Source: Drechmeria coniospora
Lineage: Eukaryota; Ascomycota; Sordariomycetes; Hypocreales; Ophiocordycipitaceae
Direction: 5' to 3'
Assembly: GCF_001625195.1 (NCBI RefSeq)
Contig: NC_054391.1
Location: 7,925,984 to 7,989,983 of the forward strand
Length of the DNA: 64,000 nucleotides
Translations under genes and position numbers: made by a program
The notes under the pieces: model-generated
What the model was told of the DNA's origin: nothing
Database searches by the model: none
The model's input: the letters and a program-made list of their open reading frames with translations, nothing else
Shown: positions 21,431 to 32,371 of the stretch, piece by piece
Layout of the letters: every line of letters starts with the position of its first letter
Numbering within the stretch: the stretch's first letter is position 1

Positions 21431-22596
21431 GTCGAAATAGCCCAGAAAAGTGCTATCTTAGGCTTATCCAGCATAACGCACGGAGGCATAATTTAGCACA
21501 CCAATCGGTACTCCAACAGGCCTACGAGCAACGTACCGATATTATCCTTCTACAAGAGCCCTACTGCCCTAAAATTCAAGGAGCATTTATAGGGCTCCAA
21601 CACCCGTCTTACTATATTATTACACTACAACAGTCAACTAGCCCTTTAAGTATTACAGTTAGACCTAGGGTCTTAACGTATATTAGGAAGGCTAGTAGGC
21701 TAGCTTATAATCCCCGATACGACCTATTTTCCGATCCGGATATCCAAGCTATAGAGATATTAGGTACAAAACCATTTATCCTAATTAACCTTTACAACGA
21801 AAAGGAACAGGCCTACGAGGACCCTAGCGGGCCTAACGGGCCTAGCGGGCCTAACGGGCCTATTGGGCCTAGCGGGCCTAACGGGCCTAGCGGGCCTAAC
21901 GGGCCTAACGGGCCTAACGGGCCTAGGCCTAGCGCTAGGCCTAGCGGGCAACCAAGCCAGAACCCCTATACAGTCGAGAGGCTCCTTCTACCCTATAGAT
22001 GCAATAAGCCTACACTTATTATAGGGGATTTCAACTTACATCACCCATTATAGAATCCAGCGGTAGACCCTATTAGGGCTACTAAGGCACAAAGGCTAGT
22101 AAACTGGCTAACAAGCCAGAAGGCTAGCCTAATCCAGGACCCAGAAGAGGTTAAAGGGGGCACCTATTTTAGGCCCGGCTTAAAGTCTAGGTCTATTATT
22201 GACCTAGCCTTTAGTACCCCTTTTAACCTACTAAACTGGTCTAACTGGAGGTACTTAAAGGCATCCGGGTCCGATTACCAGGTAATCGCCTTTAAAGCTA
22301 GGGCGCCTATCCTACCTACAGCAAGCCTACTATTCCAGTCTAGGCCCCCCTTATTCAATTACAAGAAGGCCAACTGGAATAAGTATAACTGTTTATTACA
22401 GGAAAAGCAGGCATCCCTAAATTAGCAACTAGATACCCTAATTTCAGTAAGGGATCTAGATGGAATAGCTATACTAATTACAGAGGCTATACAGGCAGTA
22501 GCTATAGAGGCAATCCCTAGGCTACGGCCAAGTGAACGGTCTAAGCCTTGGTGGACCCCCGAGCTACTAGACTTACGGAAGACCCTTAGCCGTACA
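21424..22596 (+). pseudogene. LINE B ORF2 fragment (APE-type endonuclease)
   Basis: Opens right after a TAG at 21421-21423, overlapping the ORF1 stop by 7 nt and in the -1 frame. Endonuclease landmarks are [14 protein letters not shown] and [11 protein letters not shown]. The Gly-Pro minisatellite sits inside the domain (about 21820-21950). A TAG replaces the Trp after FNLHHPL. It is cut off before RT. Confidence 0.75.
21820..21950 (+). repeat. 9-bp minisatellite in LINE B endonuclease
   Basis: Same unit in a second position, between NEKEQAYE and PYTVERLLLP. Confidence 0.9.
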
Positions 22597-22886
22597 TTTC
22601 AAGGCCTACAACAGCATCAACACCACGCGCCCACCCGATCGATTGAAACCACAATAAAATAGCCAAATTGCAGTTCTTTCAATTCCCCTCAATTGGGACA
22701 TTACGATCCTCGAGTTACAGCCGCGCGCAGCCGATTGCGCGCGTGCAGTCGGGGGTCAAAGATGCCTTCAACTGGGAGGAAGAGGGCCGCCAGAAACGCA
22801 ACCCTACGCGTGCCGACCCCACCCAACGAGACCCACCCGATCCTACCCAATAAGACCCATCCGACCCCGCCCGATGGGACCTGCCC

Positions 22887-23046
22887 AATTGCACCCAACG
22901 AGACCCACCCAATTGCACCCAACGAGACCCACCCAATTGCACCCAACGAGACCCACCCAATTGCACCCAACGAGACCCACCCAATTGCACCCAACGAGAC
23001 CCACCCAATTGCACCCAACGAGGCCCACCCGGTTGCACCCATCGAG
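22887..23046 (+). repeat. 24-bp tandem repeat in LINE C ORF1 (7 units)
   Basis: Unit AATTGCACCCAACGAGACCC plus ACCC encodes PIAPNETH. There are six near-identical units and a seventh divergent one; LINE B has about four and the LINE at 49048 has one. Confidence 0.92.
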
Positions 23047-23705
23047 ACCCACCCAACCTACCCAACCCACCCGACTATAGGCCCGGCTACAGGCCCGGTC
23101 CTAGCCCAGCCTACCCTATACCAGAAAAATCAGGAAAAAAATCAGGAAAATCAGGCTCAGCCTACCCTATACAGGGAAATTCAGCAAAAAAATCAGGAAA
23201 ATCAGGAAAGTCATGAAAATACTACAAATATTAATATAACTCCAGAAAACGAAGAAAATACAACAAACGAAGACGAAATCGAACTTATATCCCTAGGTCA
23301 ACCTACAGATACCGATATGGAAGACCTAGAGGATACGGAAGCCCCTATCCAACCAGAAACCCCCGAAACCCCCCTTATACTACAATAACGAAAACGAACC
23401 TACGCAGACCTAGAGTCTCCTGAAAGGCTACCTAAATTAGCTAAAAAGGGGATATCTAGGTCTATAACTACCGACCAAAACGAGGGCCAAGACCTAGCCC
23501 TATAGATCCAACAGGCTACTATACTTATACAAAGTGCAGTATCGAAGATGCTATATAGCCTCTTCGAACCCCTTATAAATGCACTACAACATGCGTTTCC
23601 AAGGAGCCCGAAGAGCTATAGCGAGGCAGCCCAAACACCTATACCTACAGGTCTCCAGGACAGCGCCTGGGCGGTTGTCCCACCAAGGGGCCGAGGACCC
23701 AAAGG

Positions 23706-23865
23706 CCCTAACGGGCCTAGCGGGCCTAGCGGGCCTAGCGGGCCTAACGGACCTAGCAGGCCTAACGGGCCTAGCGGGCCTAGCGGGCCTAACGGGCCTA
23801 ACGGGCCTAACGGGCCTAGAGGGCCCAACGGGCCTAGTGGGCCTAACAGGCCTAGCAGAACCAAC
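23706..23865 (+). repeat. 9-bp minisatellite in LINE C ORF1
   Basis: GGGCCTARC units, fewer than in LINE B at the same codon position. Confidence 0.9.
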
Positions 23866-25029
23866 GGGCCCAAACGCCCTACAAAGGAAGGCTTACAAGT
23901 TATCCTAAAACTCCGAAAGGAGCCTAAGGGACCTACAGAAAACAGACCCCAAGTACCCGCACTAACGCTACGGAATGCACTAAATAAGACCCTAGGGGCC
24001 ATAGCAGTAGCTAGTATCGAGCTATCGGCTAGGGGCAACCTAGTTATTACAACAAAAGAGCCCTATACAGCAGCCCAACTGCTAGAAAAAAAACAGGCCT
24101 GGATAGGGCTATTTAATACTTATCCGGTTGAGGCAATAGAGACCCCTATTAGCTGGATAAAGCTAGTAGCACACGGGGTACCTATTCTTACGGAGACCGA
24201 TATCCTTGAAATTACTAAGTCGGAAATCGAGACCTTTAACCCAGTTACGGTTAGGGGCCAGCCCCGCTGGCTTAAAAAGCCTAGCCTAGGTAAGGCCGCT
24301 GGGTCTATTGTTTTTGCCGTCCCTACAGAACAAGAGGCTAGCTATAGCCTTAAAAATGGGCTATTTATAGCTGGAATTCGGGCCAAGGTTGTAGCCTATA
24401 AGGCCTATACGCCAAAGACCCAATGCTTTAGGTGTCAGGGCTACGGGCACGACCCAAGCCTTTGCAACAAGAAAATCCGCTGCGCACTATGCGCCAAAGG
24501 GCACTATACAAAGACCCACCGGTGCACTAGCTGCAACGCTACAGAGCCCTGCAACCACCTCGAACTAGTATATACTAACTGTAACGGTAAGCACAAGGCT
24601 AATAGTACCGAGTGCGAAATCTATCAGGCTATTAGACTATAAGTCGAAATAGCCCAGAAAAGTGCTATCTTAGGCTTATCCAGCATAACGCACGGAGGCA
24701 TAATTTAGCACACCAATCGGTACTCCAACAGGCCTACGAGCAACGTACCGATATTATCCTTCTACAAGAGCCCTACTGCCCTAAAATTCAAGGAGCATTT
24801 ATAGGGCTCCAACACCCCTCTTACTATATTATTACACCACAACAGTCAACTAGCCCTTTAAGTATTACAGTTAGACCTAGGGTCTTAACGTATATTAGGA
24901 AGGCCAGTAGGCTAGCTTATAATCCCCGATACGACTTATTCTCCGATCCGGATATCCAAGCTATAGAGATATTAGGTACTGAACTATTTATCCTAATTAA
25001 CCTTTACAACGAAAAGGAACAGGCCTACG

Positions 25030-25152
25030 AGGGCCCTAGCGGGCCTAATAGGCCTAGCGGGCCTAACGGGCCTATTGGACCTAACGGGCCTAGCGGGCCT
25101 AACGGGCCTAGCGGGCCTAACGGGCCTAGGCCTAGCGCTAGGCCTAGCGGGC
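25030..25152 (+). repeat. 9-bp minisatellite in LINE C endonuclease
   Basis: GGGCCTARC units between NEKEQAYE and NPYTVERLLL. Confidence 0.9.
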
Positions 25153-26069
25153 AACCAAGCCAGAACCCCTATACAGTTGAGAGGCTCCTCCTACCCTATA
25201 GGTGCAACAAGCCTACACTTATTATAGGGGACTTCAACCTACACCACCCATTATGGAATCCAACGGTAGACCCTATTAGGGCTACTAAGGCACAAAGGCT
25301 AGTACACTGGCTAACAAGCCAGAAGGCTAGCCTAATCCAGGACCCAGAAGAGGTTAAAGGGGGGACCTATTTTAGGCCCGGCTTAAAGTCTAGGTCTATT
25401 ATTGACCTAGCCTTTAGTACCCCTTTTAACCTACTAAACTGGTCTAACTGGAGGTACTTAGAAGCATCCGGGTCCGATCACCAGGTAATCGCCTTTGAAG
25501 CTAGGACGCCTATCCTACCTACAGAAAGCCTACTATTCCAGTCTAGGCCCCCCCTATTCAATTACAAGAAGGCCAACTGGAATAAGTATAACTGTTTATT
25601 ACAGGAAAAGCAGGCATCCCTAAATCAGCAACTAGATACCCTAATTTCAGTAAGGGATCTAGATGGAATAGCTATACTAATTACAGAGGCTATACAGGCA
25701 GTAGCTATAGAGGCAATCCCTAGGCTACGGCCTAGTGAACGGTCTAAGCCTTGGTGGACCCCCGAGCTACTAGACTTACGGAAGACCCTTAGCCGTACAC
25801 AAAGACTATTTCGGAAAAACCGGAAATGCAAAGAAGACTGGAAAACGGCCCGTAATGTCTATTTTTATGCTATTCGGAAGGCTAAAGTAGGCTACTGGGA
25901 GACCTTTCTAGCTAATGCAGTTAACAGGGAGGTTTTCCAAGCCTATAACTATACAAAAGCTAGCCAGAATACTAACCTTCCGGGTATATTGTATACTAAG
26001 GAAGGAAGAGATATAATAGCAAATACCTTCCAGGAAAAATGCGATGCCTTTCTTACAACCCTATTTCCA

Positions 26070-26268
26070 ACAGGGCCTAACGGGCCTAACGGACCTAACG
26101 GACCTAACGGACCTAGTAGGCCTAGCGGGCCTAGCGGGCCTAGCGGGCCTAGCGGGCCTAGCGGGCCTAGCGGACCTAGCGGACCTAGCGGGCCTAGCGG
26201 GCCTGGCGGGCCTAGCGGACCTAGCGGGCCTAGCGGGCCTAACGGGCCTAGTGGGCCTAGTAGGAGGC
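26070..26268 (+). repeat. 9-bp minisatellite in LINE C endonuclease-RT linker
   Basis: About 21 Gly-Pro-X triplets between TLFPT and RRPTIKQ. Confidence 0.92.
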
Positions 26269-29070
26269 CTACTATAAAACAGGCTAGTAGAGAAAGGTGG
26301 GAGTGGCCTAACCTAGCTTGGAAAGAGGTTAAAGAGGCTATTAATTCGTCTTCGAATAAAAAAGCCCCAGGGCCCGATACTATCGGTTTCCCCCTTATCC
26401 AGCAGACTTATAAGGTTATTCCTAAATTCCTCTACAAGGCCTATAACGCTTTATTTACAGAAGGCTACCACCCTAAGCTATGGCGACAAAGTATAGGCAT
26501 TATCCTCCCTAAGCAAGGCAACCGAGACTATAGGAAGCCTAAGTCTTACAGGGTAATAGCCTTACTAAATTGCCTAGGCAAAGTCCTAGAAAAACTATTC
26601 GCTACGCGATTAAGCTACCTAGCCAATACTACAGACCTATTAGGCCCTACACAACTAGGCGGGCGGAAACAAAGGTCTGCAATAGATACAGCCCTGTTAC
26701 TGACCCACTATATCGAATTACAGCGCCTATCAAGGAAAAAAGCTAGTAGTACTATTACTACTACATTATTTCTTGATATTAAAGGCGCCTTCGATCACGT
26801 ATCAAAGACTAAGCTTATAGGGGTTTTACGAAGGCTAGACCTCCCAAAGGCCCTAATTAGCTAGGTTACATCGTTCCTATCAGGCCGATCGATCCAACTA
26901 GCCTTCGACGGCCAAATCCACCAACTAGTCGAAATAGCTATAGGAATACCGCAAGGATCGCCTATAAGCCCTATCTTATTCCTAATTTATATTAGGGATA
27001 TTATAGCGGATAAGGCCTTCCAGTTATCCTATATTGATGACTTTAGCCTAACGGTATCGTCTAGATCTGCCTATAAGAACTACCGGGCGCTAGAAGGTAT
27101 TGTAACTAGGCTTACAGGCCAAGCAACGGACCAAGGGGTCCAATTTGACCACGGGAAAACGGAACTAATCCACTTTACTACACAAAGAGCCCCTATAACG
27201 GAAGGCGTAACAATAGCTAATACAGCAATTACACCAAAGCCCATTATTAGGTGGCTAGGTATTTGGTTCGATTCAAAGCTATCGTTTAAATTACATATCG
27301 AAAATCGAATAGCCCTAGCTAGGGCCGCCTTCCTAGGCCTATCTAGGCTAGCAAGTACCCAAAAGGGCCTACCCTATAGGGCACTACGGCAACTATATAT
27401 TGCTTGTATTACTACTATAGCAGACTTCGGGGTCCCTGTTTGGTACAAAGGCCAGGGCCAGGGCCAGGGCCAAAAAGGCCTAATACAGTACTATCAACGT
27501 CTACAAAACGAGGCCCTACCAAAGGTCCTAGGGGCCTTTAGGGGGTCCCCTACAAAAGCCCTAGAAATTGAGGCCGCAATCCCCCCGCCGGAGATACGGT
27601 TCCAGAAGGCCTGCCTAGGCTACGCCCTAAGGACCCTAATGTTTCAGTACAACCACCCGATCCGTAGGGCCTATGACATAGCCGTACGGGACGAACTAGC
27701 CGAATCGGGGTCTGATCTAGGTACTTTTACCTATATCAGGCCTATAACACAGCTATTCCGGCTACTATCGAAAATCAAGGAAATAATAGGTCCTAACTGG
27801 GGCCTAGAGAGATAAAGAGCGGCCTGGCAAGCCCCCTGGGCCCTAGGGCCTCGGGCCTCTATAAGTATTTCGCAAAGCCCTAAGGAGACCGCTAAATTAG
27901 AACACGAAACCCTTCTAAGGGACCTAGAATTTAATAACTGTATTATTTATTATACAGACGGGTCACAAGGGACTATTAGGGGTCAAACAACGAACTCGTG
28001 CGCCTATTACGAAACGGACCCTACAGGCCGGGCCCTAGGGGCAAAGGCCTATAACCTAGGCCCTAGGATCGAAGTAGTTGATGCCGAGCTAATTGGTATA
28101 ACGAGGGCCCTAAAGGCCTTATCCCAACGAAACCCCCTACCGCAAGAAGCCTATCTATTTATAGATAGCCAAGCAGCTATTCAGAAGGTAACCGTAGGCT
28201 ATAGCGACCTAGCCTATAAGGCAAGGCAGCTAGTAAATAGCCTAGCGGACCGGAAAGTAGCTATAACCCTAACGTGGTGCCCTAGCCACGTTGGAATTAT
28301 AGGGAATGAAATTGCAGACCAGGTAGCAAAAGGAGGCCTAACTAGGCCTAGTATAGGTACCCCCTATACCTCACTAAGCTATCTACGGAGGAGGGTAAAG
28401 GAAGTAGCCCTAGGGGGGTGGAAGGAGCTATGGGCTAGGGAGGAGGCCCGAGGCCCTAAGGCTAGGGGCCTAGGGGCCCACTATCGAAGGACTGGGAAAC
28501 CTAGGTTTGCGTATAACCCTAGCCTACCCGATTTGCCTAGGCCTATCCAATCGGCCTATATACAACTAAAAACAGGGATCGGATACCTTAAGCCCTACCA
28601 AAAAAAGATTAGAAAAATCGACTCGGACGCCTGTAAGTGCGGGCAAAAACAGACTGTAACCCACCTATTACTATATTGCGTACGTTATAGGAAGGAACGG
28701 AAAGACCTAAAGGAAGCCCTACAGGGTAAGCCGCTTACCCTACCGATTTTATTTAGTACTAGACAAGGAAGGGAGGCTCTATTTGAGTTCCTAACTACTA
28801 CTAATATCGGTACGGCAAAGTGGTACCTAGAGGAATAGTACTAGGCCTAGGCCTAGGGACTAAGATTCGTGAAATGCGAGGGAAAGCTCTACTGATTTAA
28901 TATAAATAGCCAGTCGTTACTGCTAGTTTAGTTAGCTAGTTAGCTCCTGCGGGCCCTTAGGACCCTAAGGGTCTAGTAGGCCTATTAGGTCTTCTAGGCC
29001 CTATGGGACCTATAGGCCGCCGCGCCATAGCCCCTAGGGCTGCATGCGCGTAATGAATGAAAAAAAAAAA

Positions 29071-32000
29071 GGTTTATATAGAAGGTAGGGTGTAAGCCCT
29101 AAGGAATATCTAGTATTACTGTAAGTAGTGTTAGTACTACTAGTACTATAAACTTAGAAGCTACTTAGTTTAACTTCCTTTATGGCCTGTTGGTTTTAAT
29201 ATATTTAAGGCTGAGCTAGACCTTATTACCTACTTAGAACTTCTCTGCCGGGCGACCTAAAGCTACTACCGACTTATATAAGCGTTGTTATACAAAGGCA
29301 ATAGCTGCTTATATAATTTCTATTCCTTCCCGTAGGTATTATAGGAAAGCAATAGCCCTCCCTTTTAGTATTATTACGCTTGCCTGGTTGTCCTCTACCC
29401 TAGGTATTATACCGATTTTGTAGTTTAATAATAGCTTATTTGGGCTGACTCCTGTAACTAAGGACTCCCTATTGTTTAGAGTAAGCTGGTAGGCGGCTAG
29501 GTAGGCCGGTTAGTCGAATTGCTTAAACGAGATTAGGATCCGTAGGGTAGCTTAAATTTCCTAATTTGCCCTCTTGGTGCCCCTATCCGTCTAGGGGTAG
29601 TGTAACGTTAATAAGAGTTGTTCTATACCAATAAGGGAGTATAGGGATGTCTAGAACTTACTAAGCCAGTTTAATCCCCGATCCGTTATAACCTAGGTAG
29701 GAAAACCCCTAAATTGCTACCAATAGGTCTTAAACCATTCCGCATAAGCCTCCGTACTTATTGTAGTTATTGCCTTTAGTTAAATGAATTTAGAGAGGCA
29801 GTTTGTAATAACTATTAAGAATTGGGGGTCCTTGTCGTTTTATACTAGTAGGTTAGTTATAAAATCGATCGATATCTGCTTCCAATAACGGTCTAGCGGG
29901 GGGATTAGTTATAGGAGTCCCTGTTTCTGTAGGCGGCTCTTGCAGCTCCGGTAGCAGTAGTAATTCCAAATATACCGTACTACGTCCTGCAATATACTAT
30001 CCTAGTAGAAGTCTCGCTAAAGTACCCGGAATGTTCCGTTTCGACTCGGGTGGCCCGATATAGGTAATTTGTATACCTATTGTATTACTTGCATTGTTAG
30101 TGGTTCCTAGGCTAGTAACTATAGGTATCCCCTATAGTATATTGCGCTATAGGTACTAATAGTATAATTGGCTGTTTGTTCTTTTGTCTTTGCTTCTACT
30201 GGGAATTTCCGTATACCTATAGTAACTGCTTATTGTTGGGCTTTGTATATTATATCGTTTTGTAACGTCTAGTCCTATAATTCCTATAGGTAGGGTTCTG
30301 GGAAGAGCAGTCGGCCGGCTGGTGTATCCTGTAAAAATAGCGTTTCCTTTCCTGTTTGTCCCTATACTGCTAGGGGTAGTTAGAATATATTGGTAGCTCC
30401 TTATCCCCCTTCTATCTCTGGACGGGCCCGGTCCGTCCTTGTATTTGTGGCTATTGTCTCTTGGGCGCTTAGTACTTTGCAGCTGGCCCGGGCCCGATTT
30501 GTCCCTGTATTTGTAATTGCTGTATCCTAGGTGTCCTGGGCGTTAGGACCTTCTTGTGCGGGTTGGCCTCTGGGCGCCTCCTGTAGTGTAGAGATTAATA
30601 CCGGCCGAAGTATTTGTCCTAGGCGTAGTACGTCCTTCTCGTCCTGTTCCCGATATAAGAGCGCATCCGGCCGTTGTACTTACGAGCCTGGTTTGTACTG
30701 TAGTAAGTAATTAAAGTTTGCAAGGACTTCCGCCTACCGTACCTATTGTTCCGATATCTCCTGCAGTTTGGTAAAGTATTTAAGGTTCTTGTAGTCCGTT
30801 AGAATAGTAAATAGTTCTGTAACGCCTTATAGGTCTGCCGACTACGCCTTAAGATAGCTAATAACTACTAGGAGTTCCTTGTTGTAGATTGTATAATTCC
30901 TTTCTGCTAGTATAAGTTTGGCTAAGTAGTAGGCTACTAGTTGTAGGACCCCCTTACTGTCGATTTGCAAGAGGCATCCGCCTAGTGCCTTACCTAAGCA
31001 ATTGGTTTTAATAAGAGTCTTTCTATCTAGGTCCTATTGTACTAGGATTGGGTATAACGAAAAGGCGTACTTAAGGGATTGGAAGGCTGCGTTTTCTTTA
31101 GGTCCCTAGCGAAATGGTATATCCTTCCCTGTAAGAGCTGTAAGTAGTTCCGTAAGGCTTGCAAAATTAGGAATAAATTTACAGTAGAAGTTTGCGAAAC
31201 CTAGGAAGCTCCTGATCCCCTTTACCTTAGTAGGTAGTTGCTATTCTTAAATTGTAGCGATTTTTGCTGGGTTGGGCCTAACCTTTACGCCTGCTTGGAT
31301 AATAAACCTAAGGTATTTAACTTCTGTTGTTGCAAATGCGTACTTATTGAGATCTAGGTATAGACCGGCTGCCCGGAGTTGCTTAAGGATTTCCCTAACC
31401 TTAGTAAGGTAGTTGGCCTTCGATCCAGAGGTATAGATTAGGATATTGTCTAAATAGGCTGTAACCTACTCCCCTAATTTGTCCTATAATACCCTGTTAA
31501 TATATTATTGGAATAAAGCTAGTGCTCCGGCTAGACCGAAAGGGTAGACTAGCTATTCGAATAGGCCAAATCGTATACGGAATACTGTAAGCGGTTTATC
31601 TCTTAGCGCTATACGTAACTTATAGAATGCTGCTCGTACGTTTAGTTTAGTAAACTAGCGTACCCCTAAGAGTAAGCGTAGCGTTTCTTTAACTAGCGGG
31701 AGTAGGTAGTAATCCTATTGTGTAATCTTATTTAGGGCCCGGTAGTTTACGTATAGCCTTTATCCTCCGCTTTCTTTCTTAGTAAGTAGTATTAGTACTG
31801 CTGCTACTAACGAACTTACCTATATCTATCCCTTGTTTAGTAGGTCTGTAATCTATTTGCGGACTTTAAGTAGTTAGTCTTATGGTAAAATGTATAGTGG
31901 GCCCTAGGGTAGCTATAGTATTTCTCCCTTATCGTTTTGTTGCAGTTGGATATAGTGGTCCTGGGAACCCCGGTGTGGCGGTAGGCCTAAGGCCTGTTCC

Positions 32001-32145
32001 TTATTGAAGAGATTAGTATAGTCCTGGAGGGCTACCGGGAGAGTAGGTAGGGCTATTGCTGTTGTATTTGTACTTCCGGGTGCTTGTAGCGTTGTTTTTC
32101 GTAGCTTTGTTGCTATTTCTCGTAAGCTTATTACTATTAGTACTC
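29071..32145 (-). mobile_element. Gypsy copy 2, integrase-RT segment
   Basis: Colinear with 11945-15059 of the full Gypsy but less RIP-mutated. The RT motif is readable on the minus strand as YLDN near 31435-31465. It is interrupted at 32145 by the Copia insertion and continues at 38337. The part corresponding to 9645-11945 (3' region and LTR) is absent; LINE C abuts instead. No intact ORF. Confidence 0.85.
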
Positions 32146-32371
32146 TGATGCAACAGAGGGAAAAAGGGGGCCGCCCTGACTAGGGCTATAACGAATTAAG
32201 GATCGTGAGATGGGTTAGAATCAATCTATTGGTGTTCTTCTTGATAATATTGTTGCTAACTATAAGGTGTCCTCTGGGCCTGCTTAAATAGGCGTAGATA
32301 TAGATACCGCTATATAACTAACTACCCGGACTTTAACCCCGTTATAGGCCTGTTAATACGTTGGCGCGATA
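32146..32371 (-). repeat. 3' LTR of Copia element (226 bp)
   Basis: Direct repeat of 38106-38331; on the plus strand it starts TGATGCAACAGAGGG and ends GGCGCGATA. Confidence 0.87.

Larger units (their letters stand above)
19445..22596 (+). mobile_element. LINE B: 5' end intact, 3' truncated
   Basis: Begins with the family 5' UTR (CATCAACACCACGCGCCC), carries ORF1 and the endonuclease part of ORF2, and stops abruptly at CGTACA within ORF2. Loss of the 3' end is not how LINE retrotransposition truncates elements, so later rearrangement is implied. An 18-bp filler separates it from LINE C. Confidence 0.8.
22762..24642 (+). pseudogene. LINE C ORF1 (Gag-like zinc knuckle protein), two stops
   Basis: 627 codons from ATG 22762. 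In order: basic start [10 protein letters not shown]; seven 8-residue repeats (24-bp units, 22887-23046); KNQENQ repeats; an acidic segment; a helix with [11 protein letters not shown]; a Gly-Pro-Asn/Ser array (23706-23865); a conserved central domain ([15 protein letters not shown]...[12 protein letters not shown], an RRM-like position); then knuckles [14 protein letters not shown] (CX2CX4HX4C) and [15 protein letters not shown] plus a third Cys cluster. TAA at 23386-23388 (sister CAA) and a TAG near 23503 (sister CAG) are RIP-type. The frame is otherwise intact, so the copy died recently. Confidence 0.85.
24636..28838 (+). pseudogene. LINE C ORF2 (endonuclease-RT-RNase H), two stops
   Basis: 1,401 codons in one frame without indels, from just after TAG 24633-24635 to TAG 28836-28838. 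The domains are APE-like endonuclease ([34 protein letters not shown]); linker with Gly-Pro array; RT with [58 protein letters not shown] and WLGIWFDSKLSF; a Gly-Gln repeat; RNase H (YTDGSQ, DAELIGI, FIDSQAA, GNEIAD); and the finger CKCG...HLLLYC. Stops at 26862-26864 (TGG to TAG) and 27813-27815 (CAA to TAA) are RIP-type. The only ATG in frame is in LMFQYNHP, near the RNase H, so how ORF2 was translated is unclear. The product would nick target DNA and prime reverse transcription. Confidence 0.88.
22615..29070 (+). mobile_element. LINE C: full-length Tad1-like non-LTR retrotransposon (6.46 kb)
   Basis: Complete from the 5' UTR start (CATCAACACC) to an 11-nt poly-A at 29060-29070. It holds ORF1, ORF2 and a 3' UTR of about 230 bp ending in GCGCGTAATGAATGA. 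It is the best reference copy here, disabled only by a few RIP-type stops. The right flank is Gypsy sequence (29071 on). The left flank is LINE B, not Gypsy, so no target duplication can be read and the 5' junction has been rearranged. Confidence 0.88.

Noticed and set aside
22885..23046. Regularly spaced repeats that might suggest a CRISPR array
   Set aside because: Contiguous 24-bp coding tandem repeat without spacers, in a fungal retrotransposon.
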